Assembly: GCA_038380435.1 (NCBI GenBank)
Contig: JAWZYU010000676.1
Coordinates: forward strand, 1-64,000
Direction: 5' to 3'
Source of the DNA: Ryuthela nishihirai
Lineage: Eukaryota; Arthropoda; Arachnida; Araneae; Heptathelidae
DNA length: 64,000 nt
Made by a program: the position numbers and the translations under genes. Positions 1 to 6,545 of this stretch are shown here, piece after piece. Numbering within the stretch: position 1 is the first letter of the stretch; each line of letters begins with the position of its first letter. Below the pieces are notes generated by a model. It did not search any database and was not told the origin of the DNA. It worked only from the letters and a program-made list of their open reading frames with translations.

Positions 1-609
1 CTCCTTTACGTTTTGCCCTGCTATGCTTGTTTGGGAAAAGCTTTTCTGAATATCCTTTAATTACTCTATATGATTTCGCAAACGTATATCAGTTTATAAG
101 GGGAGATCGTATTTTGAAGTTTTCCGATTTATTGGTATATATAGTGTGAGGTAATTCTGTCGGAATAATTTTTCACTGCATAAGAAACTAACGGCTACTC
201 ACCACACTTCCCTTAATTGTCCGGATGATTTTAGAGAGGTATAAAAGTGTAAAACTGAAAAATGAATCTAACACGGAAAAATCTAAATCTGACAACAAAG
301 GACAACCTATATATGACGTAGCAACGGTCTGCCCTACGCAACAGTACTCTCTGAAGGCTTTCATATCGTATATTATTTTCGCTGCGCAACAATTGGAATT
401 CGAAAAAAACAATTGTTGTTCCTCAATTGTTATCGGTTGGCTTCGAAAAACGATGCTATGGATTCGTGGTTGTTTTACTCGGCCTTTGATCAAACGGAGA
501 CTTCGATTCCCTTTCCTTCCTGTCGACGGAGAATTTCAGAGCAAGTGTGTTATGCGATCCCTTTTTTTTTTGTCACACTATCGTTTTATTTCTTTTAGTT
601 CTTCTGCAG
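1..609. other. AT-rich spacer, no supported gene
   Basis: This AT-rich stretch holds no ORF that resembles a known protein. A TATAAAAG motif lies at 240-247 on the + strand. A 138-codon ORF (225-641) begins upstream of that TATA box and has no recognisable domain, so I do not call it a gene. Pyrimidine-rich sequence at 572-607 ends in TTCTGCAG (to 609) and could be a + strand splice acceptor. Equivalent spacers follow each unit start. Confidence 0.6.
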
Positions 610-678
610 GAGAGGGTCTATGGGTTGTGCGATCCATTTAGAGGTTCGATCGTGCCCATACCTCTGCTTTCCACAGAC
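610..678 (+). other. Exon-like 69-nt cassette between consensus splice sites
   Basis: A pyrimidine-rich tract ending in TTCTGCAG precedes position 610, and a strong donor GTGAGT starts at 679. The enclosed 69 nt is a multiple of three and open in two of three forward frames (beginning ERVYGLC or RGSMGCA). No family is recognised. It may be a stray exon of a gene captured with the amplified segment, or a chance pairing of splice-like motifs in AT-rich DNA. It is present unchanged in all units, for example 5921-5989 in unit 2. Confidence 0.25.
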
Positions 679-844
679 GTGAGTTATATGCTGTTTCTCC
701 TAGTGTAGAGTGATTCACTGGATTTTTTTTTTTTAAAGGTTTTCTAGGTTTTTCTTAGGAATTGGCATTATTCCTGGGATTTTATTTGCTCACTTGTTCC
801 TACCGCTTGGGTCGTGTCGGTCTTTCTTACTTCTGAGCAGCACT

Positions 845-1032
845 TTTTTTGCACACAATGGGCTAAAGGTCCAGGTCCCATAGACCACGAAGGCTCAGAG
901 GAGGTTGGGGGGTACCCACTGGATCACCCAGTGGGGGGACAAGATGGTAGACTCCCCTCAAGGCCATCCAGCGTGTTCTTTAACGTGCACAGGATATGGC
1001 CCTCCCGCACACGGAGCCACGGCCTAATGTCC
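845..1032. repeat. GC-rich block resembling a dispersed invertebrate repeat
   Basis: This segment stands out from the AT-rich spacer by its GC content. It contains TTCTTTAACGTGCACAGG and, shortly after, GTCCCATCCGACGGAC. I recall this spaced pair as typical of a high-copy sequence scattered through many arthropod and marine invertebrate genomes, but I cannot assign an element name. Within it, 915-922 (CCCACTGG) and 928-935 (CCAGTGGG) form a perfect 8-bp stem around a 5-nt loop. No coding capacity is supported. Unit 8 has one G fewer in the G run before the hairpin. Confidence 0.4.
915..935. repeat. Inverted repeat, 8-bp stem with 5-nt loop
   Basis: CCCACTGG at 915-922 is the reverse complement of CCAGTGGG at 928-935, with ATCAC between. 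It is conserved in all units. It sits in the GC-rich block and could be a structural remnant of a mobile element. No T-run follows, so it is not a terminator of the bacterial type. Confidence 0.6.
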
Positions 1033-1232
1033 CATCCGACGGACGGCGGTCATTCCAATACCATCGGTGTCCTCTACTGACCGCGGGTAGGGCGGAGATT
1101 AATGTAAACGCAGGAAGAGACTTATGGGTGGACATCCGACGGACGGCGGTCATTCCAATACCATCGGTGTCCTCTACTGACCGCGGGTAGGGCGGAGATT
1201 AATGTAAACGCAGGAAGAGACTTATGGGTGGA
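1033..1232. repeat. Direct duplication, 2 x 100 bp
   Basis: The segment from CATCCGACGGACGG to TTATGGGTGGA occurs twice with no spacer, at 1033-1132 and 1133-1232, and the two copies look identical. It joins the GC-rich block to the minisatellite. Equivalent pairs lie at 6344-6545, 11656-11855, 16967-17166, 22278-22477, 27588-27787, 32898-33097, 38205-38404, 43514-43713, 48824-49023, 54132-54331 and 59442-59641. The unit 2 pair is 2 bp longer because of an extra AG in its second copy near 6507-6510. The 100-bp duplication therefore predates amplification of the 5.3-kb unit. Confidence 0.93.
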
Positions 1233-2345
1233 GGGTCACCAGCGTGTGAATTTACTTTTTAAGTGTTCTGACCTCCTCCTCCTCCAACCCTTCGAACAAA
1301 ATAACAGGGAGGTGTTTTGTGAATTGGGTTTCGATGCCGTGTGAAAATAATTTAATGTTTGGTGTATTCCCCCGCTCTAAGGGGAAGTGGTTATGTGGTT
1401 AGGGTGTAGGTGTCGCGTGAAATTTTTTCGGTGTACTCTCCCCCCTAACAGGGAGGGGTTATATGGCTTGGTTTTAGGTAGCGTGTGAAAATTTTTTTGT
1501 GTATTCCCCCCCCTCTAAGAGGAAGGGGTTATGTTGGTTGGGTGTAGGTATCGTGTGAAATTTTTTCGGTGAACTCTCCCCCCCCTAACAGGAAGGGGCT
1601 CATGTCGGTTGGTTGTAGGTAGCTTGTGAAAATTTTTTGGTGTAATCCCACCGTCCAATAGGAAGGGGTTATTTGGTTTGGGTGTAGGTATCCTGTGAAA
1701 ATTTTTCGGTGTACTCTCCCCCCCATAAGAGGAAGGGGTTATGTTGGTTGGTTGTAGGTAGCGTGTGAAATTTTTTTGGTGTATTCCCACCGTCCAAAAG
1801 GAAGGGGTTATGTGGATTAGGTGTAGGTATCGTGTGAAATTTTTTCGGTGTACTCTCCCCCCCATAAGAGGAAGGGGTTATGTTGGTTGGTTGTAGGTAG
1901 CGTGTGAAATTTTTTTGGTGTATTCCCACCGTCCAAAAGGAAGGGGTTATGTGGATTAGGTGTAGGTATCGTGTGAAATTTTTTCGGTGTACTCTCCCCC
2001 CCCCATAAGAGGAAGGGGTTATGTTGGTTGGTTGTAGGTAGCGTGTGAAATTTTTTTGGTGTATTCCCACCGTCCAAAAGGAAGGGGTTATGTGGATTAG
2101 GTGTAGGTATCGTGTGAAATTTTTTCGGTGTACTCTCCCCCCCCCCCCCCTTCCATAAGAGGAAGGGGCTATGTGGGTTGGTTGTAGGTAGCGTGTGAAA
2201 ATTTTTTGGTGTATTCCCACCGTCCAATAGGAAGGGGTTGTGTGGGTTGGATGTAGGTATCGTGTGAAAATTTTTCAGTGTATCCCCCCCTCCTCTAAGA
2301 GGAAGGGGTTATGTGGGTTGGGTGTCAAGGACCTGTGAATTATTT
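1233..2345. repeat. Minisatellite, about 14 monomers of 69-72 bp in A/B dimers (unit 1)
   Basis: Every monomer has the order GTGTGAAATTTTTT, GGTGTA, a C-rich run, AGGAAGGGGTTATG and a GTTGGTTGTAGGTA-like tail. Two types alternate. Type A has GTAGCGTG and TATTCCCACCGTCC. Type B has GTATCGTG and TACTCTCCCCCC. Together they make dimers of about 139-142 bp. GGAAGGGGTT recurs at 1731, 1800, 1870, 1939, 2011, 2080 and 2161, giving steps of 69, 70, 69, 72, 69 and 81; the longer steps are due to expanded C runs. Central dimers are nearly identical, while monomers at both edges (1238-1450 and 2300-2345) are degenerate. Minus-strand ORFs through it are read-through, because 69 bp is 23 codons. Confidence 0.95.
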
Positions 2346-2805
2346 TCTTTTTCTTTTGTACCTTATTATGAAGTGTCGGGTGACTCTCAACTTCCCTTCA
2401 CACTTTATCCAGGCTTAGGACTGGCAGCGCATTGCGCTGGCGTGTTTAAAAGTTGTCTGTCTCTCTGGTGGACTTGGTATCATAGCACAATGTGCAGAGT
2501 TTTACAACGACATAGAAAAAAGAATACAATGCACAGCAAAAGTGACATACAAACAATACAAACATACAGGAAACAGCGAGAGTGTCTTCTCTTTGCTTTT
2601 AAGAAATTTTTTATATTTTTTTTTTTTATTTTTGAACATTTAAATTTTTATTTTTTTTTATTTTTGAACATTTAAATATTTTTTTTTTTGGTTTTTTGAT
2701 TTTCACTTAATTCTTTTTTCAGTTTTTCCTGTTTAGGATGCCAAACCCTTCCCGGACATGGCAGTCAGTCCCGGAAGGGGAGGCCGCTTCCCGATAGCTG
2801 CGACA
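2346..2805 (-). other. 3' flank of the transporter gene with AATAAA signals
   Basis: On the minus strand this lies directly downstream of the TGA stop. AATAAA occurs (minus strand) at 2662-2657, 2652-2647 and 2630-2625, the first about 144 nt after the stop, inside an A-rich tract. A 32-bp segment containing TTTTTGAACATTTAAAT is duplicated in tandem at about 2624-2687, which duplicates the signal. A 15-bp near-palindrome, CAGCGCATTGCGCTG, lies at 2425-2439. The T runs on the + strand vary between units: unit 6 has one run shorter and one longer, and unit 12 has one T fewer. Beyond the A-rich tract (2346-2600) I see no gene. Confidence 0.55.
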
Positions 2806-4197
2806 TCACACTGCGGTGGTGAAGACGTCGAGCCGTTCCTTGAGCGACGCTGCCGCCCGACCCCTCCTCTGGATCAAGACAGCAGAGACGTGCAAGGCGA
2901 CGCCGAAGGCCGTGGCCACACACATCTTCGATCCCATGAAGAGCAGGACTGCGCGGTCGCCACCGGTGGACCGGAGCAGTCCTGCCACGGGAGGGTAGAT
3001 GAGGTTGGCCACTCCCTGGAAGAGCCGCACCAGGGTGAAGGTGCCGTTCATGTTGTCGACTCCGTGATTCGAGCTAAGCAGGAGGGGGATCAGGATGGTC
3101 CACACTCCGGTTCCCACTCCTGCGGCGACGGAGGCAACAACAAGCTGCCAGTACTCGCGGCAGAAAGGCAGTGAGATGACGGCTGCAGCCGAGACGGAGA
3201 CGGCCGCGATGTATTCGGCCGTCCTCGGCAGGGGAGAGCGGCTGGCGAGAAGACCATACGAGAGGCGCACGACCAGGTCGCCGGCAGCAGAGTAGGCGAG
3301 AAGCAGCATGGCACTGCTCTTCTCGATCCCCAGCGACTTGGCGTGCTGGGGAATGTAGTGCAGGAAGTGAGGGTTGCCCATACCCATCGCGAAGATGGAA
3401 GCGCTCGTGAGGAGGAACAGGCCGTCCGTGAGGAAACGGAGGGACAGCCTCTCGGCGACCACCTTCGCGCAGGATCTGGGTGCCAGCTCTCCAGCTTCCG
3501 CGGGGGTCACGACGACGGCATCGTTGCTGCCGCCGGCGGGCACCTCGCGGAAGCGGCTCTCGGGCCGAACGAAGAGCAGGCCGCAGACTGCGATGAGCGT
3601 GAAGCAGCCGGCCAGCACGAGGAACGTGTAGTGCAGGCCGACCGCCAGCAGCAGCTCGTTGATCGCAGTGGGCAGGGCCATGGCCCCGAAGCAGCCTCCC
3701 GACAGGGCGACGGCCATCGCTGCCGGCCTCCGTGTCGTGAAGTACTTTCCAGTGCACACTATGCCGGTGGTGATGGCAAAGGATGCACCGACCCCCATGA
3801 GGCCTCCAATGGTACCTATGAGGAAGGAACCGGAGGTGGCCAGGTAGCTGAGGGCAAGGCCAGCGCTGCACAGCAATCCGCCCAGACACACGAGCGGCCT
3901 GTATCCGAAGGTAGACATGAGGATCCCTGTCACCGGTGAGAAGACCAGCGATAGGGTTCCTAGCAGCCCCGGGATCCAGGCCGCCTGGGACGGAGATGTA
4001 TCAGGAAACTCCAGGAAGATCGCCACCTTCAGAGCGCTGAAGGACTTGACGAATCCTGAAAGGAGAAAGGTTATGAGAAAGCAGCCACCAGCGACGGCCC
4101 ACCCGTATCCTCCATCGGGTGGAACCATCTTGGTGGCTGTGGTGGCGTTGGCACGCTCTTCCTCTACTCCCTTCGTCGCTGCAACTGGAACGGACAT
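2806..4197 (-). CDS. SLC16-type monocarboxylate-transporter-like MFS protein, copy 1
   Basis: The 463-residue product is a major facilitator protein with about 12 membrane spans by eye (roughly 31-51, 72-92, 100-120, 124-146, 157-178, 186-210, 255-275, 294-318, 326-344, 349-373, 388-409, 415-440). Hallmarks of the SLC16 family are the TM1 motif PPDGGYGWAV (26-35), followed by Lys51 at the place of the substrate-site Lys38 of human MCT1, the TM5 motif YFTTRRPAAMAVALSGG (152-168), and D307/R311 in TM8 spaced like the D-x3-R pair of MCT1. A TM11 motif, YPPVAGLLRSTG (401-412), has Tyr where the family usually has Gly. Many SLC16 proteins move lactate, pyruvate or other monocarboxylates with protons across the plasma membrane; the substrate here cannot be told. 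The central loop (211-252) is short. The start context CCACCATG is Kozak-like. The coding part is a single exon; a leader intron probably ends 21 nt upstream. Confidence 0.93.
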   Translation of the reverse strand: MSVPVAATKGVEEERANATTATKMVPPDGGYGWAVAGGCFLITFLLSGFVKSFSALKVAIFLEFPDTSPSQAAWIPGLLGTLSLVFSPVTGILMSTFGYRPLVCLGGLLCSAGLALSYLATSGSFLIGTIGGLMGVGASFAITTGIVCTGKYFTTRRPAAMAVALSGGCFGAMALPTAINELLLAVGLHYTFLVLAGCFTLIAVCGLLFVRPESRFREVPAGGSNDAVVVTPAEAGELAPRSCAKVVAERLSLRFLTDGLFLLTSASIFAMGMGNPHFLHYIPQHAKSLGIEKSSAMLLLAYSAAGDLVVRLSYGLLASRSPLPRTAEYIAAVSVSAAAVISLPFCREYWQLVVASVAAGVGTGVWTILIPLLLSSNHGVDNMNGTFTLVRLFQGVANLIYPPVAGLLRSTGGDRAVLLFMGSKMCVATAFGVALHVSAVLIQRRGRAAASLKERLDVFTTAV

Positions 4198-4218
4198 GGT
4201 GGAATCCGGCTCAGGTCA

Positions 4219-4523
4219 CTGCAAAAGAAGGAGAAAAAAAATTAATAATTAGAATTGGTAGAGCTAATATAAATCAGTAGTGCGTCGACTAAAGACCACT
4301 ACAGACTATGCTGAAGAATACTGAACCAAAGAGTAAGCGAAAAGGTTACTATGAGGTAAAGTCGGGAGCTGGAAAACGCACGTCTGTAGCTGTCAGTGGT
4401 CGCAGAGCAAAGGGACGGGCGTTGCACTCAGTGGCACGAGTTGTAAAACCCGTTGGCGTCAGGGGGAAAACCCAGGGGATTAGTAAAACCCGTTGGCGTC
4501 AGGGAGAAAACCCAGGGGTTTAC
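4219..4523 (-). other. Putative 5'UTR intron of the transporter gene
   Basis: On the minus strand, a branch-point-like TTCTAAT, a pyrimidine tract and CTTCTTTTGCAG end at 4219, leaving a 21-nt leader before the ATG. This is a textbook 3' splice site. The best upstream donor I see is TAG|GTAAAC at 4523, giving a 305-nt intron. The acceptor is convincing. The donor is tentative, because CAG|GTGACG near 4688 is an alternative. Equivalent introns: 9531-9835, 14842-15146, 20153-20457, 25463-25767, 30774-31077, 36082-36386, 41389-41693, 46699-47003, 52007-52311, 57317-57621 and 62625-62929. The unit 6 intron has one A fewer in the tract next to the acceptor. Confidence 0.5.
4443..4522. repeat. Direct duplication, 2 x 40 bp
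   Basis: GTAAAACCCGTTGGCGTCAG and the next 20 bp occur at 4443-4482 and again at 4483-4522, with two or three mismatches. It lies inside the putative leader intron. Equivalent pairs: 9755-9834, 15066-15145, 20377-20456, 25687-25766, 30997-31076, 36306-36385, 41613-41692, 46923-47002, 52231-52310, 57541-57620 and 62849-62928. Unit 4 has a private G-to-C change at 20399 in its first copy. Confidence 0.9.
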
Positions 4524-4554
4524 CTACTACCGGTCGTACAAGGTTCGGGTTTCG

Positions 4555-4566
4555 CGCTGCCATCTA
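4555..4566 (-). promoter_or_regulatory. CTCF-core-like motif TAGATGGCAGCG
   Basis: On the minus strand these 12 bases fit every position of the CTCF core consensus YAGRKGGCRSYV. The four upstream consensus bases (CCAS) do not fit. The motif falls in the predicted leader exon, about 360 nt upstream of the ATG, and is present once per unit at the same place (for example 9867-9878 in unit 2). A 12-base degenerate match is expected by chance at appreciable frequency, so this is only a candidate. Confidence 0.25.
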
Positions 4567-4614
4567 TGTGCAAGCATGGGAACTAATTTTTCTTCACCTA
4601 TCCCCATTTTTTTC

Positions 4615-4690
4615 CCTTGCTCCACCGAGTGGTACATATGTATATGTATATATATTTTTTTATTTCATTTTTTCCAGCGTGACGTCACCT
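4615..4690 (-). promoter_or_regulatory. Candidate promoter: CRE palindrome plus TATA-like tract
   Basis: Reading the minus strand toward the transporter gene, a perfect CRE/ATF palindrome TGACGTCA (4680-4687) is followed about 30 bp later by TATATATA-type sequence (about 4640-4655). A start near 4615-4620 would give a leader exon of about 90 nt ending at the donor 4524/4523. Reading the + strand instead, TGACGTCA precedes TATATATG at 4708-4715, so a divergent or opposite promoter is also possible. Equivalent sites: 9927-10002, 15238-15313, 20549-20624, 25859-25934, 31169-31244, 36478-36553, 41785-41860, 47095-47170, 52403-52478, 57713-57788 and 63021-63096. Confidence 0.35.
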
Positions 4691-4699
4691 GCAAACGAG

Positions 4700-5313
4700 A
4701 CAGTGCTATATATGCGAGAAGAATATGGGGCAAGTAGAGTATACAAAAGTTTATTAAAGTTTATAAGATAATGATAGGAAATTTTAAAGTAATTTTCCTA
4801 ATAAAATAAACAACCAGTACCAAATGTTTCTAAAATAATTCAATACCAGATGTTTACCGATCGTCACGTAAACTACTCACGTGTTGACAATTCGATTTCG
4901 TTACCATCGTTGAAAGGTTAATAATAGACATTTTTTCTTGAAATTTCCGTCATATCTATCTATTCTACCAACGCATGGAACTCTAGAAGAGTTTATCAAA
5001 TGTTGTTTTTGATCTAAATTGGGACTGATTTTGCTGTAGGAATCGTTTCGTCTGGCATAAACGTTAGAAAGGATCCAAATTAATATATTTTTGCCTTAAC
5101 GAATAATGGAGAAAAAAATGTCGTTTATTTAAATAAAATATCTCAGCTATTTTTGCCTAAATGAAACGGAAAATTTTCTTCTTATTAAATTCTTTCATTT
5201 GCTACAGTAAATAAGCCATTCTAGAGTAAATAAGCTATTATATTAAGCTTATTTTGCTAGAGTAAATAAGCTTTCATTTGCTAGAGTAATTTCTAACCGC
5301 TTGGGTGAAGTTA
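4700..5313. other. AT-rich spacer with short AGTAAATAAGC repeats, no gene seen
   Basis: The stretch is AT-rich and closed in all frames beyond short ORFs. Four degenerate copies of GCTAGAGTAAATAAGCT lie between 5211 and 5294. Two of them help form a perfect 10-bp inverted repeat, AAGCTTATTT (5245-5254) and AAATAAGCTT (5264-5273), with a 9-nt loop. The unit boundary chosen here follows about 40 bp later. The same spacer precedes every unit junction. Confidence 0.6.
5245..5273. repeat. Inverted repeat, 10-bp stem with 9-nt loop
   Basis: AAGCTTATTT at 5245-5254 pairs perfectly with AAATAAGCTT at 5264-5273. It lies within the cluster of AGTAAATAAGC repeats close to the unit junction and recurs in every unit. 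It may be chance structure in AT-rich DNA or a hotspot for breakage. Confidence 0.6.
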
Positions 5314-6545
5314 CCTTTACGTTTTGCCCTGCTATGCTTGTTTGGGAAAAGCTTTTCTGAATATCCTTTAATTACTCTATATGATTTCGCAAACGTATAT
5401 CAGTTTATAAGGGGAGATCGTATTTTGAAGTTTTCCGATTTATTGGTATATATAGTGTGAGGTAATTCTGTCGGAATAATTTTTCACTGCATAAGAAACT
5501 AACGGCTACTCACCACACTTCCCTTAATTGTCCGGATGATTTTAGAGAGGTATAAAAGTGTAAAACTGAAAAATGAATCTAACACGGAAAAATCTAAATC
5601 TGACAACAAAGGACAACCTATATATGACGTAGCAACGGTCTGCCCTACGCAACAGTACTCTCTGAAGGCTTTCATATCGTATATTATTTTCGCTGCGCAA
5701 CAATTGGAATTCGAAAAAAACAATTGTTGTTCCTCAATTGTTATCGGTTGGCTTCGAAAAACGATGCTATGGATTCGTGGTTGTTTTACTCGGCCTTTGA
5801 TCAAACGGAGACTTCGATTCCCTTTCCTTCCTGTCGACGGAGAATTTCAGAGCAAGTGTGTTATGCGATCCCTTTTTTTTTTGTCACACTATCGTTTTAT
5901 TTCTTTTAGTTCTTCTGCAGGAGAGGGTCTATGGGTTGTGCGATCCATTTAGAGGTTCGATCGTGCCCATACCTCTGCTTTCCACAGACGTGAGTTATAT
6001 GCTGTTTCTCCTAGTGTAGAGTGATTCACTGGATTTTTTTTTTTTAAAGGTTTTCTAGGTTTTTCTTAGGAATTGGCATTATTCCTGGGATTTTATTTGC
6101 TCACTTGTTCCTACCGCTTGGGTCGTGTCGGTCTTTCTTACTTCTGAGCAGCACTTTTTTTGCACACAATGGGCTAAAGGTCCAGGTCCCATAGACCACG
6201 AAGGCTCAGAGGAGGTTGGGGGGTACCCACTGGATCACCCAGTGGGGGGACAAGATGGTAGACTCCCCTCAAGGCCATCCAGCGTGTTCTTTAACGTGCA
6301 CAGGATATGGCCCTCCCGCACACGGAGCCACGGCCTAATGTCCCATCCGACGGACGGCGGTCATTCCAATACCATCGGTGTCCTCTACTGACCGCGGGTA
6401 GGGCGGAGATTAATGTAAACGCAGGAAGAGACTTATGGGTGGACATCCGACGGACGGCGGTCATTCCAATACCATCGGTGTCCTCTACTGACCGCGGGTA
6501 GGGCGGAGAGATTAATGTAAACGCAGGAAGAGACTTATGGGTGGA

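Larger units (their letters stand above)
3..5313. repeat. Array unit 1 (reference unit for this annotation)
   Basis: Layout: AT-rich spacer (3-844), GC-rich block (845-1232), minisatellite (1233-2345), 3' flank with AATAAA signals (2346-2805), transporter CDS on the minus strand (2806-4197), putative leader intron (4219-4523), promoter candidate (4615-4690), AT-rich spacer (4691-5313). The first two bases of the window (CT) differ from the TA found at the same place in every other unit, so the array border may be here. The eighth-position B-monomer C run (1996-2004 region) is 9 long and the long C run near 2137-2150 is 14. Confidence 0.95.

Noticed and set aside
225..641. 138-codon + strand ORF and overlapping 101-codon minus ORF in the AT-rich spacer
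   Set aside because: No recognisable domain, a start upstream of the only TATA-like motif, overlapping ORFs on both strands, and likely splice signals inside. Intact in all units only because the units are nearly identical.
1515..2227. Minus-strand ORFs of 62-185 codons made of repeats such as NTPKKFHTLPTTNQHNPFLL
   Set aside because: They are read-through of the minisatellite. A 69-bp monomer is 23 codons, so stop-free frames persist, more than one frame is open, and the frames switch between units with C-run length.
1233..2345. CRISPR-like array
   Set aside because: Monomers are contiguous with no unique spacers between identical repeats, and the genome is eukaryotic; this is a minisatellite.
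2313..2675. 120-codon + strand ORF at the end of the minisatellite
   Set aside because: It runs from repeat DNA into T-rich 3' flank (poly-F tail), and its length changes with T-run length in units 6 and 12. No family resemblance.
3343..3939. 198-codon + strand ORF and a 271-codon minus ORF in another frame (3074-3889)
   Set aside because: They overlap the transporter CDS in other frames. Their composition (rich in R, H, P, G, Q) is typical of shadow frames in GC-rich coding DNA.
4308..4771. Three overlapping + strand ORFs of 92-94 codons
   Set aside because: They cross the 40-bp duplication and the candidate promoter, lie antisense to the leader region and resemble no known protein.
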